DNA of 64,000 nucleotides from Viscum album (taxonomy: Eukaryota > Streptophyta > Magnoliopsida > Santalales > Viscaceae): positions 228,709,591 through 228,773,590 of the forward strand of contig OY728143.1 in assembly GCA_963277665.1 (NCBI GenBank), written 5' to 3'. The notes beneath the pieces were generated by a model, which saw only the letters and a list, made by a program, of their open reading frames with translations, was not told the DNA's origin and searched no databases. Of this stretch, positions 37,944 through 50,898 are shown piece after piece. The stretch's first letter is position 1. The number at the start of each line of letters is the position of its first letter. Both the position numbers and the translations under genes were made by a program.

Positions 37944-40900
37944 TGTAACCACCCAATGTTATATCCATGGAATTACCTTCTTATAATTATGTAATATAAT
38001 CACATGAAATCACAACAAAATAAACTACTAAGTACTATGTGACTTTTAAATATAATATTGTCACTTCTATTATTTGAATTTTGAAAATTTGACACAAATG
38101 GTTGTGATCAATAAAATTTTTGGTGTCCAATACCACAAACTTCATTGTTGGTGAATAGTATCCCACCTTTATGAATAATAACTTACTCTTATGAAAAGTA
38201 ATATGACCCTTATGAAACATTAATCATCTAGAAGAATAGTAACATCACCCATGAATGTATATATAAATATTAGGCATATAATAAGTGATAATATTCCCAT
38301 AGTATAAGTATTAGTATCTTTATAAGACTTATATCATTAATTAAAATTAATAAATTAATTAAAATGAAAACATATTTTTCTGAAGGTGTTCATCAATTAA
38401 AAATTTTGTATCTTCTGTTTTTATGATAAATGTATATGTCCTTTTTCAATTTTTGGAAGAATTATAATATTAGTCATAGTTTTAAAGCTTGTATTTTCAT
38501 GTAAATTATTGTCCTAATTAAAAATTAAATTAATTATATTAATAAACTTATTTGTTAAAAATGGATTTCATTTTTGGATTCTACACATCAACAAATGGTT
38601 AGGTAAAATTTTTGGTAATTTTATAAACTACTAAATTTTTTTGATGAATAGTGAAATATGGTAATTTACGGTATATATAAATTATAAGATAAATAGACTA
38701 TTCCATGAATCATGGAAGAGGTAAGAAACCATTGTTCAAATTCATATCGACTGATTACTAATTTTAGTCATGGAATCATCACTATTTTTTGTCGTCTGAA
38801 ATAATAATAACCTATTGAGTAAAATAATACGAAAATCGTCCTCTCCTCCACTACAAAAAATACCCACACTCCACTCTTCTCTTCACTCCTCTCAAACATG
38901 TACCTTGCCAAAATTCTATCTAAATATTTCCCCAAGATCCTACCCCACGTAGAGTATCCCTTATTCTCTTCAAAAAAATAAATCCTATATCCTTAATAGG
39001 CTCTCAAGGAAGATTATTTCAAGAGATAAATTAATCCTTTCAATTCATTTACTTTCATTTCATATTATTTTGTATTTTTTTTCAATCCATACCTCTCCTC
39101 ATACATATTTTATGAAAAACCCATTACCTTACATGTAATGTATTTTTTTTATGATAATGGAAAAAGTTATTACAATATCCCCTATAATTTTATTTTTTAC
39201 TAGTACTGAAGACACCATCCGAGATTTGTTAATTTTCCACATTCAAGGACAATGGGTTTTCAATTTCTTTTACTATCATCCAATATGATCATGAAAATGA
39301 TTTTGTTATGGATTAAATAGATTATTGTGTTATATATCATATTAAAGGATCTACAATATTTTTTACACCTGATATTAAATTATAATACAAAATGAGTTCG
39401 TAGTGATCAAAACCTGCCAATAAACACATAAAGATATCACTAAAGATTTATATAATGAATCCAGATTACTCATAGTAAACACATTAAAATTAAAAATATG
39501 TAACCTTATATATGTTCAATAATAAAATATAACTCAAATTCTACACAACTATCCAAATTTTACATGTTTTTTCATTCATGAAAATAAGTAAAATGGTCGT
39601 AAAAATCAAGAAAACAAATGGAAACGAACAATGAAATTGAACCTCATAACCAATAAAAAAGACATGAATGAATACTAAAAGGTTATAATGAATCATTTAA
39701 ACATTTAATAGGTTCATGAATTATTTATTGATGAACCTAATTTTATTATTCAGGTCAATAATAACAAGTAGAGAACAACATCAGTCTTAATGTAGGGGAT
39801 CTTCTATATTCCACTTTTATTCAAAATGTCATATATTTTATGCCCTTTTATGTGTTATCCATAATGATGGGGTATGTTTTAGAACCTTCAAATTACTTCC
39901 ATCATGATGTTTAAGTGTTGAGAAACCCCTTTCTCTCTAATTATCCCTTCTTAAGTACATTTGATACTATGATGATAATTTCTAAAGTATTCTACATCAG
40001 CCTCCATTATTCCTTCGGGTTTCCTTATCTTCCCCTTACCAAAATGAAGATTTCTTATCTTTTTATGTGAATATTCAAAATGATGTGTACATGTACAAAA
40101 TTTAATTTTCATGAACACTTAATCCTTCTCTTTTGGGGATATATATGTTTTTATGTGATTCCCTAATAAATACTTCCAGATAAGAAAACATGTTTTAATG
40201 GAACTTTCATAATTTTCACATGAAAACAAGGGAACTCTTTTATCTTTTTTAAGCCAGTATTGTTTTAATAAGATATGTAATTTTTATTATGAAAATCTTT
40301 TTTATTCAGTTCTATTTTAATACAGAGGATTTTTTCCTTTTCCATTTTAAATTATCTATAGTATTTTCCTTAATACTGTCTAAAAATGTTTTAATGATAA
40401 AATTTCATAAATACTTTTCGTACATGTTTTCTATTCTACATGAAATAACATACCATGATACATTCCAATTTTACCATATTAATTTCATTATATGTTTTAT
40501 TTCTTTTTTTTATTCACACCATTAAGATATGAATGAAATTTATGCTTTATGACACGATTGTGGTACCCAATTTGTTCCTTGGGTAACCCTTTTGTTTATG
40601 TAAGATTGATTATGTATGATTCCTTATGTATAAAATATATTCAGGAAAAGTTTTGATGGTTGTGCCCAGATATTTCCCTAATGCATTGGGTAATGTTCAT
40701 TCTCATGAATCATTATATGATACTTTCTTAGTGGTTAGCCTTGTCTTGTGCTGCCATTTGTGAAGGTCTTGGCAGTTTGCCTTGGATTATTCTTCCATGT
40801 AAAATGGTCTTTGCAATTATCCATGAATTATTCTATAATCATGTTTTATATTTCTTCCAAATTATTATAACCCCATTTTTATATGATTCCATGTTTTTAT

Positions 40901-41242
40901 GTTATGATTCCATATGATGCATTCCTTTTTATATCATCATGTAATGCCTCATATCCCATATGTTAATGCTTTGTTCTTATGGTGATTCCTTTACTAGTCT
41001 ATTTAGCTCATCCCTCTGTTCATGTGTTCTCTAGGGTAAAATATTCAGATCTCTGAATATAATGGAATTTATGTGTCAAATATAAGCTATCAATAATGAT
41101 ATGTTTTATTTAGTTCCATGTTTTCAGTTGTATATACCTTGTCTTCCAGGACACTATACTTTACAACCCTTAGCTTGTACTCTAATTTGTAATTGTACTT
41201 AAAATCATGTAATGTTATTTTTAAAATGCTAGGGTCACTATA
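37944..41242 (+). repeat. 3' LTR of gypsy-2 (3299 bp)
   Basis: It starts TGTAACCACCC after the polypurine tract and ends GGGTCACTATA, followed by GATAT. It aligns with the 5' LTR throughout. Confidence 0.9.
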
Positions 41243-41247
41243 GATAT
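41243..41247. repeat. Target-site duplication GATAT (right)
   Basis: Matches 29576-29580 on the other side of gypsy-2. The interior of gypsy-1 resumes here. Confidence 0.88.
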
Positions 41248-41299
41248 CTCAATTTATGAGAAATATTTTTGGAATTAGGGATACATGCCCCCATGATGA

Positions 41300-42380
41300 C
41301 CTATAGTCATATGAGAATAGGGTGGAAAAGACCATGCTACGAAGAAGGGGGGACATGGGATACCAATGGATCATACTATAGTACCATTTGTGGAAAAAAA
41401 GTTTTATTAGTCATATGTGTTAATATGTAGTTCCATAATGGGTTTTTTCACTTCATGAAGTCATTTCATGGTGAATAGAATCCCACCATGTCTATGGAAG
41501 AGGTAATACATTTCTTATAGTAGTAGAATCATCCCATGTTATTCGGGGATGGTAGTTCACATGCTTCTAAACTATGGAATGAGACTATGTGATCGATCTT
41601 ATAAAACCCAGATGCATATCCTAAAAAGATTTTGAAGCTCACAACATATATTCTTTAAGTAGAAACAAATCACTGGTGGAGTGTTTTGTACTCGGATAGC
41701 AAGATGTGGGATATGGTCTTGGATAATTTCCAAACTCTGTTATATGTCATATTCTACACCTAAACACTATGTATAGAGTGGGATATAGTGTTAATGTGTC
41801 TAGATTAGTCTTCTATGAAGGTTATGGAATACTTAAAAATCTACACATATTGTAAATTCCTTGCATGGGCATACCGTTGTGATGAGGTATAGAAGGTGAT
41901 ATTATTTGAGGAAGTTATCTGGATTTCTATTTTATCTTAGGTCAATGAGTTCAAGTTCATGATGAATACTATGATATTAAATTATTTACTAATTACATGA
42001 TATTCAAGGATTCAAATTAAATGAGTACCTTCCAAGCCACTAGTGGTGCTAGTATAGTTTTTTATCATCCATGTAGAAGATGGGGACAACTGAGAAATTA
42101 TAACAATCATGAACTAATTGAGATCCATTATTGAGTAAGGATGTCCCACATGCAACGTTTCTACAAGACATTCCATCAAGTAGTGAGTGGTAGGGGTCAT
42201 CATTAGCACTAGGTTTGGGATTGGGTTTCACAGCTCCACATCAAGTAGGGAGCTGGAGTAGTACATCTCAATTAGGCTATAATGGTGGGGGTCATGGTTG
42301 AGGCAATCAGACAGTAGTAATATTAAGACATGAGAATCGACCTACTCAGGGTAGTGAGGTTGTGTCACTAGGTTACAATT
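41300..42380 (+). pseudogene. gypsy-1 gag remnant (poorly preserved)
   Basis: By position this is gag. YTYCKFLAWAYRCDEV near 41840-41887 resembles the gag region that follows the core in Tekay elements (FTALSRFAPEYVADE). The stretch before protease has a Gly-rich look (near 42280-42310). Many stops are present and no intact zinc knuckle is visible. Confidence 0.5.
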
Positions 42381-42389
42381 TAGGTAATA

Positions 42390-42720
42390 TATATTCTTTA
42401 GAGCCTACAACCTCAGTGCATAGTTCCACAACATCTATAGTGATAGTTATGATCTTAGTGGACTCAAATATTGTATCTTTTCTTTATGATATAGATTCAT
42501 CTTGTAGTTTTATATCTTAACCTATTTTGTGGATCCTTGGGGTCATTGTTCAGCTTTCTGATTCCATGATGACTCTTGAAACATTATTAGGGATAAGAAA
42601 TGAGGATGTAGGTTAGTGCAAAGAGTTACCCCATTATGTGGGTGTATATAACATTTTATGTATTATTTTCATTGTTGAGATGATATGGTGTAATATCATA
42701 CTCTAGATTGAAATTCTATT
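42390..42720 (+). pseudogene. gypsy-1 protease remnant
   Basis: FLYDIDSSCSFIS near 42478-42516 occupies the place of VLFDSGATHSFIS. It lies between the gag remnant and reverse transcriptase. Stops interrupt both sides. Confidence 0.6.
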
Positions 42721-42999
42721 ATCATATTACAAATTCATTGATTACTATCACTGATCAGTGACTTTAACGTTAGGAAAGGGACCAATTTATGTTCACAATG
42801 GTTAATAGGATTTCCATGTGGGAAAAGATGGACCACAACATCATTGGCTAGGAAGAATGACATCTTGTATTTCTATATTGTGTCTGGATAATTAGAGAGT
42901 GAATCAGTATGAAATTCCTACAAATGATGATAATTTTTGATAAATTATCAAATAAGAATTTTTTTTGTTTACCTACGGTGTGATTGGTTGAGTAGTTCA

Positions 43000-43580
43000 T
43001 CGTGGTTTCCATGATCTTCAACAATATACATTACACCTTACAAGATGGATTAAATGGAACATCAGGAGTACAAGATGAATCTAGAGTATTTGGAGGAAAT
43101 GGGTTTTATATGACACAATACTTATTTCATGGTTTTACCAGTCCTTTTTGGTGAAAATTGATGATGGTCCCCATTGGCTATGAGTAGAATATAAGAAACT
43201 GAATTATTTGATCGTTAAGAACTAGTATCCCATTCAATGGATAGATAATTTTTTCAACCATCTTGGAGGTTCATAGGTGTTCATGAAAATTGATTTCAGG
43301 TGCGAATACCATCAGGTATGTGTTTACCTATATACACACATGCCAAAAATTTCTATTGTAGTTATTAATTTTTTATTATCTGGTTATGTAGTTCTGCCTC
43401 ACGAACATGCCACCAGTTTTCAAGGTGGTGATAAAATGAGTTATGTATCATAATTTGTATTTTCTTACAGTGGTTTTCATGGATGATACGATAGCGTATT
43501 CTCAAAATCAAAACATTCATCCCAAACATCTTAAAATCAATTTAGAGGCACTAAGAGGGTATTAGTTATATGATAAGATC
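43000..43580 (+). pseudogene. gypsy-1 reverse transcriptase remnant
   Basis: KLNYLIVKN and YPIQWIDNFFNHLGGS near 43199-43273, then VFMKIDFRCEYHQV, correspond to the conserved [20 protein letters not shown]...VFSKIDLRSGYHQ. The catalytic box is intact as VVFMDDTIAYS at about 43470-43502, unlike gypsy-2. Several stops and frame changes lie in between. Confidence 0.85.
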
Positions 43581-43889
43581 ACAAAGTGCAGCTTATTAAT
43601 ATATAATATTCAGTTTCTGATTTATATTTTCTCTAAGAATAGAGTATTGGATAACCAATAGAAGTTGAGAGTTGTAGTTTAATTAGAAAATACCAAGAAC
43701 CCTTTTGAAATAATGTGTTTCATGGAGAAATATAAATATTATCACAGTTTCATAGAGGAATTCTCACAACTATAAGTGTTGTTGATGGGTTTCAATAAGA
43801 AGGGAGTTATGTTTTTAAAAAATATATATGTGACACAACCATTAAGATGATTAATGGGAAACTAACATCATCTACATTCATGATTCATC

Positions 43890-44290
43890 CAAAGAAGGGA
43901 TGATTAAACATTTTGTATTGTGATGCATCATATATTGGTCTTGGATATGTTCTGATGTAGGGATACAGAATCATGGTGTACGTGTATTGGCAGCATATTC
44001 CACATGATAGGAACTACTAGACACATGTTCATACATTATATGTACATGTTATTACTTTGATCTATTGGAGACAACCAATATTAAGAGAGAATTTTGTGAT
44101 GTAAAAGGACATGAAATTCCTTATATACATATTTACTCAGTGTGATATGGATCAGGGGGAGTGAAAGTTGGTTTATTAACTATAGTATTTCAACATTGTT
44201 ATTTCCTATAATCCAAGAAAAGTAAATGCATCGGCAAATTCACTATGTATTAAGACCATGATATTGGCAGTTTAATAGGATAGTAGTTTG
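43890..44290 (+). pseudogene. gypsy-1 RNase H remnant
   Basis: LYCDASYIGLGYVLM near 43916-43960, then RENFVM, LIYIFTQCDMDQ and YNPRKVNASANSL near 44090-44245, match the RNase H and tether pattern of gypsy elements (SDASGTGLGCVLM...LKYIFTQKDLN...YHPGKANVVADALS). Confidence 0.82.
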
Positions 44291-44499
44291 TGGAAACATA
44301 TATATTTATTATATTAGATACAATTAGATGTTCATGACTATTAGGGGAAGGATTATCTTTCATTATTAGTTGTGACCTCTACCCTACTCAATAGAGTGTG
44401 GATGAGGATGCTATCGGATTCTGAGGACCTATTACTATGGGATATTAGGGTTGGTGAGGACCCACTTCCTGGTTGGACCATATATGAGGATGAGATTTT

Positions 44500-45770
44500 T
44501 GTATCCATGGTGACCTATGGTATTCAGAGAACATATGGTAGGATATGATGTTAGAGTTTCAGTACATTGTTTTTGTAGTGCATCCGAGTGTAACCAAGAT
44601 GTATCAGGACATAAACAGTTATTACAGGTGGTCATGATGAAATCTGAGGTACGTGGTTTTACTGCGAGGTGTTCCACCTATCAAAAGGATAATGTGGAAC
44701 AACAGTGAACAAACTGAATTTTACCATTGTTACCTATTATAGAGTGGAAATTATATAATGATGTGACAAATTTCAAGACTAGATTTAAGAGGTAAAATTG
44801 AGGTACTATTGTTGTTTGTGTTATTTTCGAAGGTATCTTGAAGGATTAACATTTCATACTGATCAGTGATGCCTTATGTTTTGATGAACATATAAGGTTT
44901 TATATCTTTGAGATAGTAAATCATCATGGGGTTCTTCACACTATCATTTTGGATAGGTATGATTGGGCTACAAATCAATTAAAGAATATTTATCATTGGT
45001 TTTTGGATACACAAGTTCATTTGAGAAAGTAATACCACCCTCAGAATGGTGGAAAATCATAGCATATAATACCGGTGCTTGAGGATATTCTGTGAGAATG
45101 CGTCATTGATTTAGATGTCTCTTAAGAGAGGAATATATACCTAGTTGAGTTCTCATGATAATACAATAATGACATAACCTTATGGGTTTTTTACAATAGG
45201 ACACTATGATCATCTCTGTGATGGATGGAAGCAGCTATGGTAGCTTTATTGTTCCCAAATCTCATGCAGAAGACTTTTCAACTGGTATAGTTGATCAAAA
45301 ATCACATGAATACTGCAGAATTTTGATAAAAATCATACTCTAATATCCATTTATGAACTCTATAGTTTTAGGTTGGGGCAGTTATTTTTACAAATCTCAC
45401 CAAGGCTGGGACACAAACAAATCAAAAGATAGGGAAAACTTTCACCATGATATGTCAGTTTGTTCGAGATTTTAATGAGAGCTAGGCTGGTAACCAATAG
45501 GTTGTAGTTACCTATGAGGTACAGGGCCATGAACGATGTATTCCATGAATCTGAAGTTTTCCTTTATCACACTTACCCATACCACATTTTACAACATGAT
45601 GAGGAGGTGTTAAATTTTGATCCATCCTTTGAAGAGTATCCAATTCATATCATTGATAGGATAATTAAGGTCCTTTGAGTTCGTTCATTTCCTCTAGCAT
45701 ACGGGTTATGGAAGCAAAGTTGTTCACAAGATGAGACATGCAATCGGGAGGCTTGACTATGTGCTCAGTG
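44500..45770 (+). pseudogene. gypsy-1 integrase and chromodomain remnant
   Basis: VHPSVTKMYQDINSYYRWS near 44576-44633 is the zinc-finger region. The catalytic core is seen from about 44860 as EIVNHHGVLHTIILDRYDW and then YHPQNGGKS and VLEDIL, matching HGVPVSIISDRD...FHPQTDGQSERTIQTLEDML. The C-terminal module and chromodomain follow near 45540-45765, for example DEEVLNFDPSFEEYPIHIIDR, ending in a relic of the ATWERE motif. Stops are numerous. Confidence 0.82.
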
Positions 45771-45836
45771 GTTAGATCTATTCTCAAAAGAAACATGAAT
45801 ACCCCTAAGAGGGATATTCTGTGGTGAATTGGTTTA

Positions 45837-45848
45837 TTGGGGGAAGAT
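45837..45848 (+). other. Polypurine tract of gypsy-1
   Basis: TTGGGGGAAGAT lies about 75 nt after the last chromodomain sequence and next to a TATAAG that aligns with the TGTAAG start of the 5' LTR. Confidence 0.65.
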
Positions 45849-47503
45849 TATAAGATCCTGGGTTTTGATAGGTGGTATGGATATTTATTGTTTTTGGTTT
45901 AAATTATTATTGACAGACTAAAGTGAATACCCTTTAAAGAAATTTTGGTATCAGTGGTGTTTGGTAATTCTTCGAAGCTATGAACCTGACTTATTTTCAT
46001 AAAATATGTCGGCCGCATTGTTACTAGAAACCATATGGTGCAGGTTATAGGAGTATAACAAACCATACAAGGATATAAAGTGGGGCTATAAAGGCTACAT
46101 GATATGATAAAATCAAGAGAATAGAGACATCCACTCATTCAGCAGTACATGTATTTTTTAACTGAGGTGTTTCCCATGGGTTTCTGTCATTTACATGTGT
46201 TAGCATGATGTTGTTTGATTGAATTGATTTAATAGATTATTTATAAATTGTACAAATGATTAGGTAAACTCATTGAATTTGAATGGTATGGAATTGTTTT
46301 ATGAGTGACTAATCTCATGGTATGAAATGGTAATTGAATTTTCTGTTGAATGATTTAAAAATACCCCATGTGTGTCATACACCATGGGTCATGATTTTGG
46401 AAGAGAATTATATGCACTTGTATGCTCCTTGGTTTCTAATTCCCTAAGATTATAGGGGCCTTTCCACCCTTAGGAATCAATTTTTTTGTTCTTGAGGTTG
46501 ACATGGTCTTTTGACATGCTCCGTGGACTCCAGTTCAAGAACAACCGAGTTTCCACCAAGATTCTCCTTGGACTCAAAAAGGATGAATTAGTACACTATA
46601 ACTTGGATCCTACAATGCAGGGTCTAAAAATTAATATTTTATGGTACTACCATGTTTAATGTGATATTCATGGCAATACGGCTTGGTCATGGTTGTTATG
46701 AGATAAAATTTATATGGAATGTCCATAGTTATATTATTTATTATGTATAAGGAATTGTGATGGTAGTTATATCTTTTTTCTATAGATATTTATTATGATA
46801 GGTGTTTTAATATTGTTCTGTAGGGAGCCATGTATGTCTTTACCAAATCAATTTATTGGTATGTTTTTTTACTAGGTAACTATACTTGTATTAATAACAT
46901 TATTTTTATATTATGACATATTCATTATATTATATTTCATAGCCAATGTATGTTATAGATTTATTAGGTGGTTAGCTACTGATATTGTATCTCAAACCCT
47001 ATTCAGGCCATCATTGGGCAGTCGAATAGGCTATTTGGATGTAGTTAGTGATTGTTTAAATTGATCACAATTTGATTCTTGAATATCTACCTTGGTTAGG
47101 AGTGTGGGAGGATGGGAAAAATATGAGGATCGTAAATCTATCATGAGGTAGTTTTTGGGGTCTTTTTTTTTATTTTAATATTTTATTGTACTAATGCCCT
47201 ATAAACCTTTTTTCGACACATGAAATATTCATCATTGTATGTGGGATTACATTTGGAATTTCATTTATGTTTCTATCATCTTGATGGTTGTATAGTTTCT
47301 ATTCGATTTACCGTCACCACTATTTTTCATATAATTACTACCATTGTCTTACATTCTGATAAGAGGACTTCGTATTCTAATAGAAAAACACACGTCCCTC
47401 ACTGCTAGTCAATAGTCTCTATAATTTGGGGGATGTACTTGAGGCCATGTGACTCACCAAGATCTGGGAACCATTTAGTGGAATCTTGATCTAGGACATT
47501 ACA
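45849..47503 (+). repeat. 3' LTR of gypsy-1 (shortened)
   Basis: The right 1350 bp align with the end of the 5' LTR, for example the block around the TCACACTATGGGTCATG-like sequence at 46380 and 27556. It ends GGACATTACA. At 1655 bp it is about 1.2 kb shorter than the 5' LTR as drawn. Confidence 0.65.
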
Positions 47504-47898
47504 CTTGGGGTCCCCTTCTCTTCGTTATACTATATAGAATACTAGTAACAATGACTGATTAATACAAAGGTAAAAAACTAGTATACAATATTTAATAACT
47601 AACTTGCTCAATTTTTTTACATAGCGTATATTTTTTTGTGGAGGGAAGACCCACCCCCCCCCCCCCTCCTTAAACCTGGGATCTATTCTCATGTTTACTT
47701 GTGATACTGGATTCCTATATTACTAATGGTCAACTTGTATCCACTAGCCCAAATTTCTTTTGAATATTATATTCCAAAAAGCATATTTTAAATCTCTAAA
47801 ATGGATTATTCAGTTAGATTCTATATCATTTATGTTAGGTCACCTTGTATTGGACATATTCTCAAAGAGGTTGTGTAATATTTCACTCAAAAATAATT

Positions 47899-47935
47899 TA
47901 TTACCCATATCCCACAACATCATTCTAGAATTTCA
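47899..47935 (+). repeat. 37-bp exact direct repeat, copy 1
   Basis: TATTACCCATATCCCACAAC and the following 17 bases recur without change at 47984-48020, 85 bp away. The intervening bases are not repeated. Confidence 0.95.
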
Positions 47936-47983
47936 AAAGACCATGTCAACCTCAAGTGTCCCAAAATCCTCCATTTATATATC

Positions 47984-48020
47984 TATTACCCATATCCCAC
48001 AACATCATTCTAGAATTTCA
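47984..48020 (+). repeat. 37-bp exact direct repeat, copy 2
   Basis: Identical to 47899-47935. Perfect identity inside otherwise worn DNA implies a recent local duplication. Confidence 0.95.
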
Positions 48021-50898
48021 ATATTCATAAATATTCAAAGAACCTTGTAAAAGTGTACGGACACACTCTACTTGACAATAAATGTATGCCATGTGGACTA
48101 GAGCATAATGGACCTTAAACCATTAAATATAGGTGTTTCTTACATGAAATAAATGATCTTCAATCCTTGGTATCCTGAAAAATATCGTAGTAGAACTTAA
48201 TATAACAAAGTGATTTATGATCATACAGGGCATGTCTTCAAAATATGATTACAATTGATTCAAAATTTTATGGTAATATTTATACCACAAATATTAAAAC
48301 TATTGAATTTAATTTAGAGTACTTATTGTTTCACTACCATAAATCAAAATAAATTTCATAAAGGATGTAGTGTGTCATGAAACATCATAGATAGTCATCT
48401 TTCGTGTTTTTTATAAGATAAAATTGTTACAGAACTGTTCAAGAACATCCATTACTTAAAATATTAATTAAGAATACAATGTATCAGAACAATTCATGGA
48501 CACACTTTCTTCATGATCCCATCATGGTTGTAGGGTTCATTAACCCTTCATGATTACACATAATTCACTACAATAAAGAGATGGACTGATCGAAATGATC
48601 CAATACTACTGAAACAGATATTCTGAGATAAAAGGAAATAAAGTACCACAACAGAATGATTGAGATAAAATATCCTAAACAAAAAAATTTATAGTCCACA
48701 AAAAATGATGTTAACCTATAATAAAAATGTCCCAATCAAGGATGTCGTAAGCTTAGAAAGAGATATTTCATGTTAAAAACCCTAAACAATAATATTAGAA
48801 AATTCGTGCTAAAAGACCCATATAATATGAAATAGATGGTCCATGCTAGAAAACTCAAATATATATATATATATATTTGATAATGTTTTAAGACCATAAT
48901 TTTACAATTTTAAGAGATGAAATTCATTCCATGTTGAAAAATATGATAGTGAACCTAATGAAAAAGACATGTATTTTCTCACTGGATAAGAAATTTGTGT
49001 TTTTCAATATATACTGATCACTCATGAAAAGTATAAATTATAATATATTTCCTTTTTAGAATACCTAAATTGAAACCTGAGAGATGTCAATGTCTACACC
49101 CACTAGTCATTCTTTATGAGAATAAGAGGAAAATGTTTGAGAAATAGGAAAAAGAGATACAAATCATATAGAGAAAATTATTTTTCAATGGAGAAAATAA
49201 ATATATGTTTTCTAAGTTGACTGAATTTGGTTGAAATCGGATTACTCTCTCCTTCAGACTTATATTCACCCATGTTATCATTTTATACCTAGAGATCCCA
49301 TGAATAATGGAGAAGATACATCAATGGGTAATGTCATTCTCAAAGTCATTCATGATCAATCAACATGAAAAATATGTTATGTTTCCGACATTAAAATCCA
49401 AGAAATTTGGATTACAAGGTCTTACTCAAAGGACAAGTACCATTGATGATCTATATGATACCAAGTCAATGAAATTCTAATTATATCTTGAATGAATTTA
49501 AAGGTAAGATATGGAATGTGATGTACTAAATATATTTTCAATGATAATGTGGAAAGGAAGGAAGAATATCCACATTCTATAGTATCTCTATGGTTCCATT
49601 TAAAAATAGTATTCATGGAATTACAATAACATAATTCAACTATGTTTTCAATATCAACAAGAGTCTGGAGATAGGAGTTGATTTAGCAATGACAACTCTT
49701 CACCAATTTTATAAGTGTGAGATAATAATTCTGATTACATAGAATGATGTTAACACATACATGTTATTATCACTTATAATTATGATTTCTACACAGTTAA
49801 GTTATCCATTTAGATATGTAGCAGTGAGACCTCTTAATGTCTCTACTAGAGAACCTCTGATGCTTTTCTTTTTAATTAAACCAATGGAGTCTTTTGATAT
49901 AAACATTGAATGTCCCTATAAATTTAATAAAATTATTAGCAAGACTTGAAAAAATGTATCATTATATCATATAATTGCTGGTAGGTGAATAAATGTACTT
50001 ATATCTCATGAATGTGAAGGAGAAGGATCTCTTTGTGGTCATGAATGTTCTCCAAGTAAGTCCCACAAATAGGTTTTTGGATTTTCTTCCAAATTAGCCA
50101 TAATGTTTCATATACATTGACGGAGGGATCATCTAAACCTATGAGGATGCAAGATAATCAGCCTTAGTTACTTATCTCCCAATCCGAATTTCATTTTTCA
50201 CACACACAAGAGGGACTGCATCTTTTAGAAACCATGTAATTCTAAAGTGAGGTTCATCACTATTCAAAGATACCATAATTGGGGGATTCTCTAAGTATAA
50301 TATAAATATACATTACTTATATATGTAAAGGTCTCAGAGAAGTGTATGTATTTTCCCCCTAATGAATGAGTATATTAAATATACATCATATGTTTTCTTA
50401 ATCTAAAGTCTAGGCTTTTTCCTATTATAGGAAGATAAGTGCATTGATAGAATGAAGATTGATATCAACATTTTTATCTTCACGCTTCAATATAATCCAA
50501 ATTTGATAATTATTATTGGATGATGTTCTCCATTCATGAAGGTTAAGGTATGTGTTAAAACATTATAAATATTTAAAAACTAACAAGAAAATCAGTGTGG
50601 TGTATGCAGCTCACAAAAAATAAGCTTTTCAATGTGTGTTGTAAGAAACTCATCCAGAGAGAGAATTTAAATAAACAATAATTGAGAGATCCACTTAAAT
50701 CGGCAATCATTATATAGATTATTAAAGGATAGGTTATGAAGATTAAATATTCATAATGGGTCTACAAATCAATAAACACAATTGGACATAATGTCATTAT
50801 CTTGGCCTATGAAATGTTTAATATCATAGTAAAAACTAATGCAAGATGGATACTAGTAGTTTTAAGTTATTTTTAACACTTGAAATCATCTTCCATCA

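Larger units (their letters stand above)
29581..41242 (+). mobile_element. Complete but decayed Ty3/gypsy chromovirus (gypsy-2)
   Basis: An 11.66-kb element with LTRs at 29581-32874 and 37944-41242. It has a degenerate primer site, remnants of gag, protease, reverse transcriptase, RNase H, integrase and chromodomain in order on the plus strand, a clear polypurine tract, and a perfect GATAT target duplication. It is inserted in the interior of gypsy-1. The LTRs differ at about one base in five in a 120-bp stretch I compared (25 differences near 32560 and 40920), plus indels elsewhere, so the insertion is very old. Every coding domain has several stops. Confidence 0.92.
25851..47503 (+). mobile_element. 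Old Ty3/gypsy chromovirus (gypsy-1), split by a nested element
   Basis: The pieces in order are a 5' LTR (25851-28689), a primer site (28693), interior sequence, the inserted gypsy-2 element with its target duplication (29576-41247), protease to chromodomain remnants (42390-45770), a polypurine tract (45837-45848) and a 3' LTR (45849-47503). Reverse transcriptase before integrase defines gypsy, and the C-terminal chromodomain remnant points to a Tekay/Del-like chromovirus. The LTR match is convincing from about 27320 and 46150 to the ends. The two flanks (TAAAT and CTTGG) do not agree as a target duplication, so the outer left edge is uncertain. Confidence 0.75.
47504..50898. other. Decayed AT-rich DNA, no recognisable gene
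   Basis: Only chance-length frames are seen on both strands. It contains a run of 13 C at 47654-47666, a 37-bp duplicated block, and an (AT)n run at 48859-48876. Probably old retroelement DNA, but no domain can be named. Confidence 0.5.

Noticed and set aside
47654..47666. Run of 13 C
   Set aside because: Simple homopolymer with no associated structure; noted only as a possible sequencing weak point.
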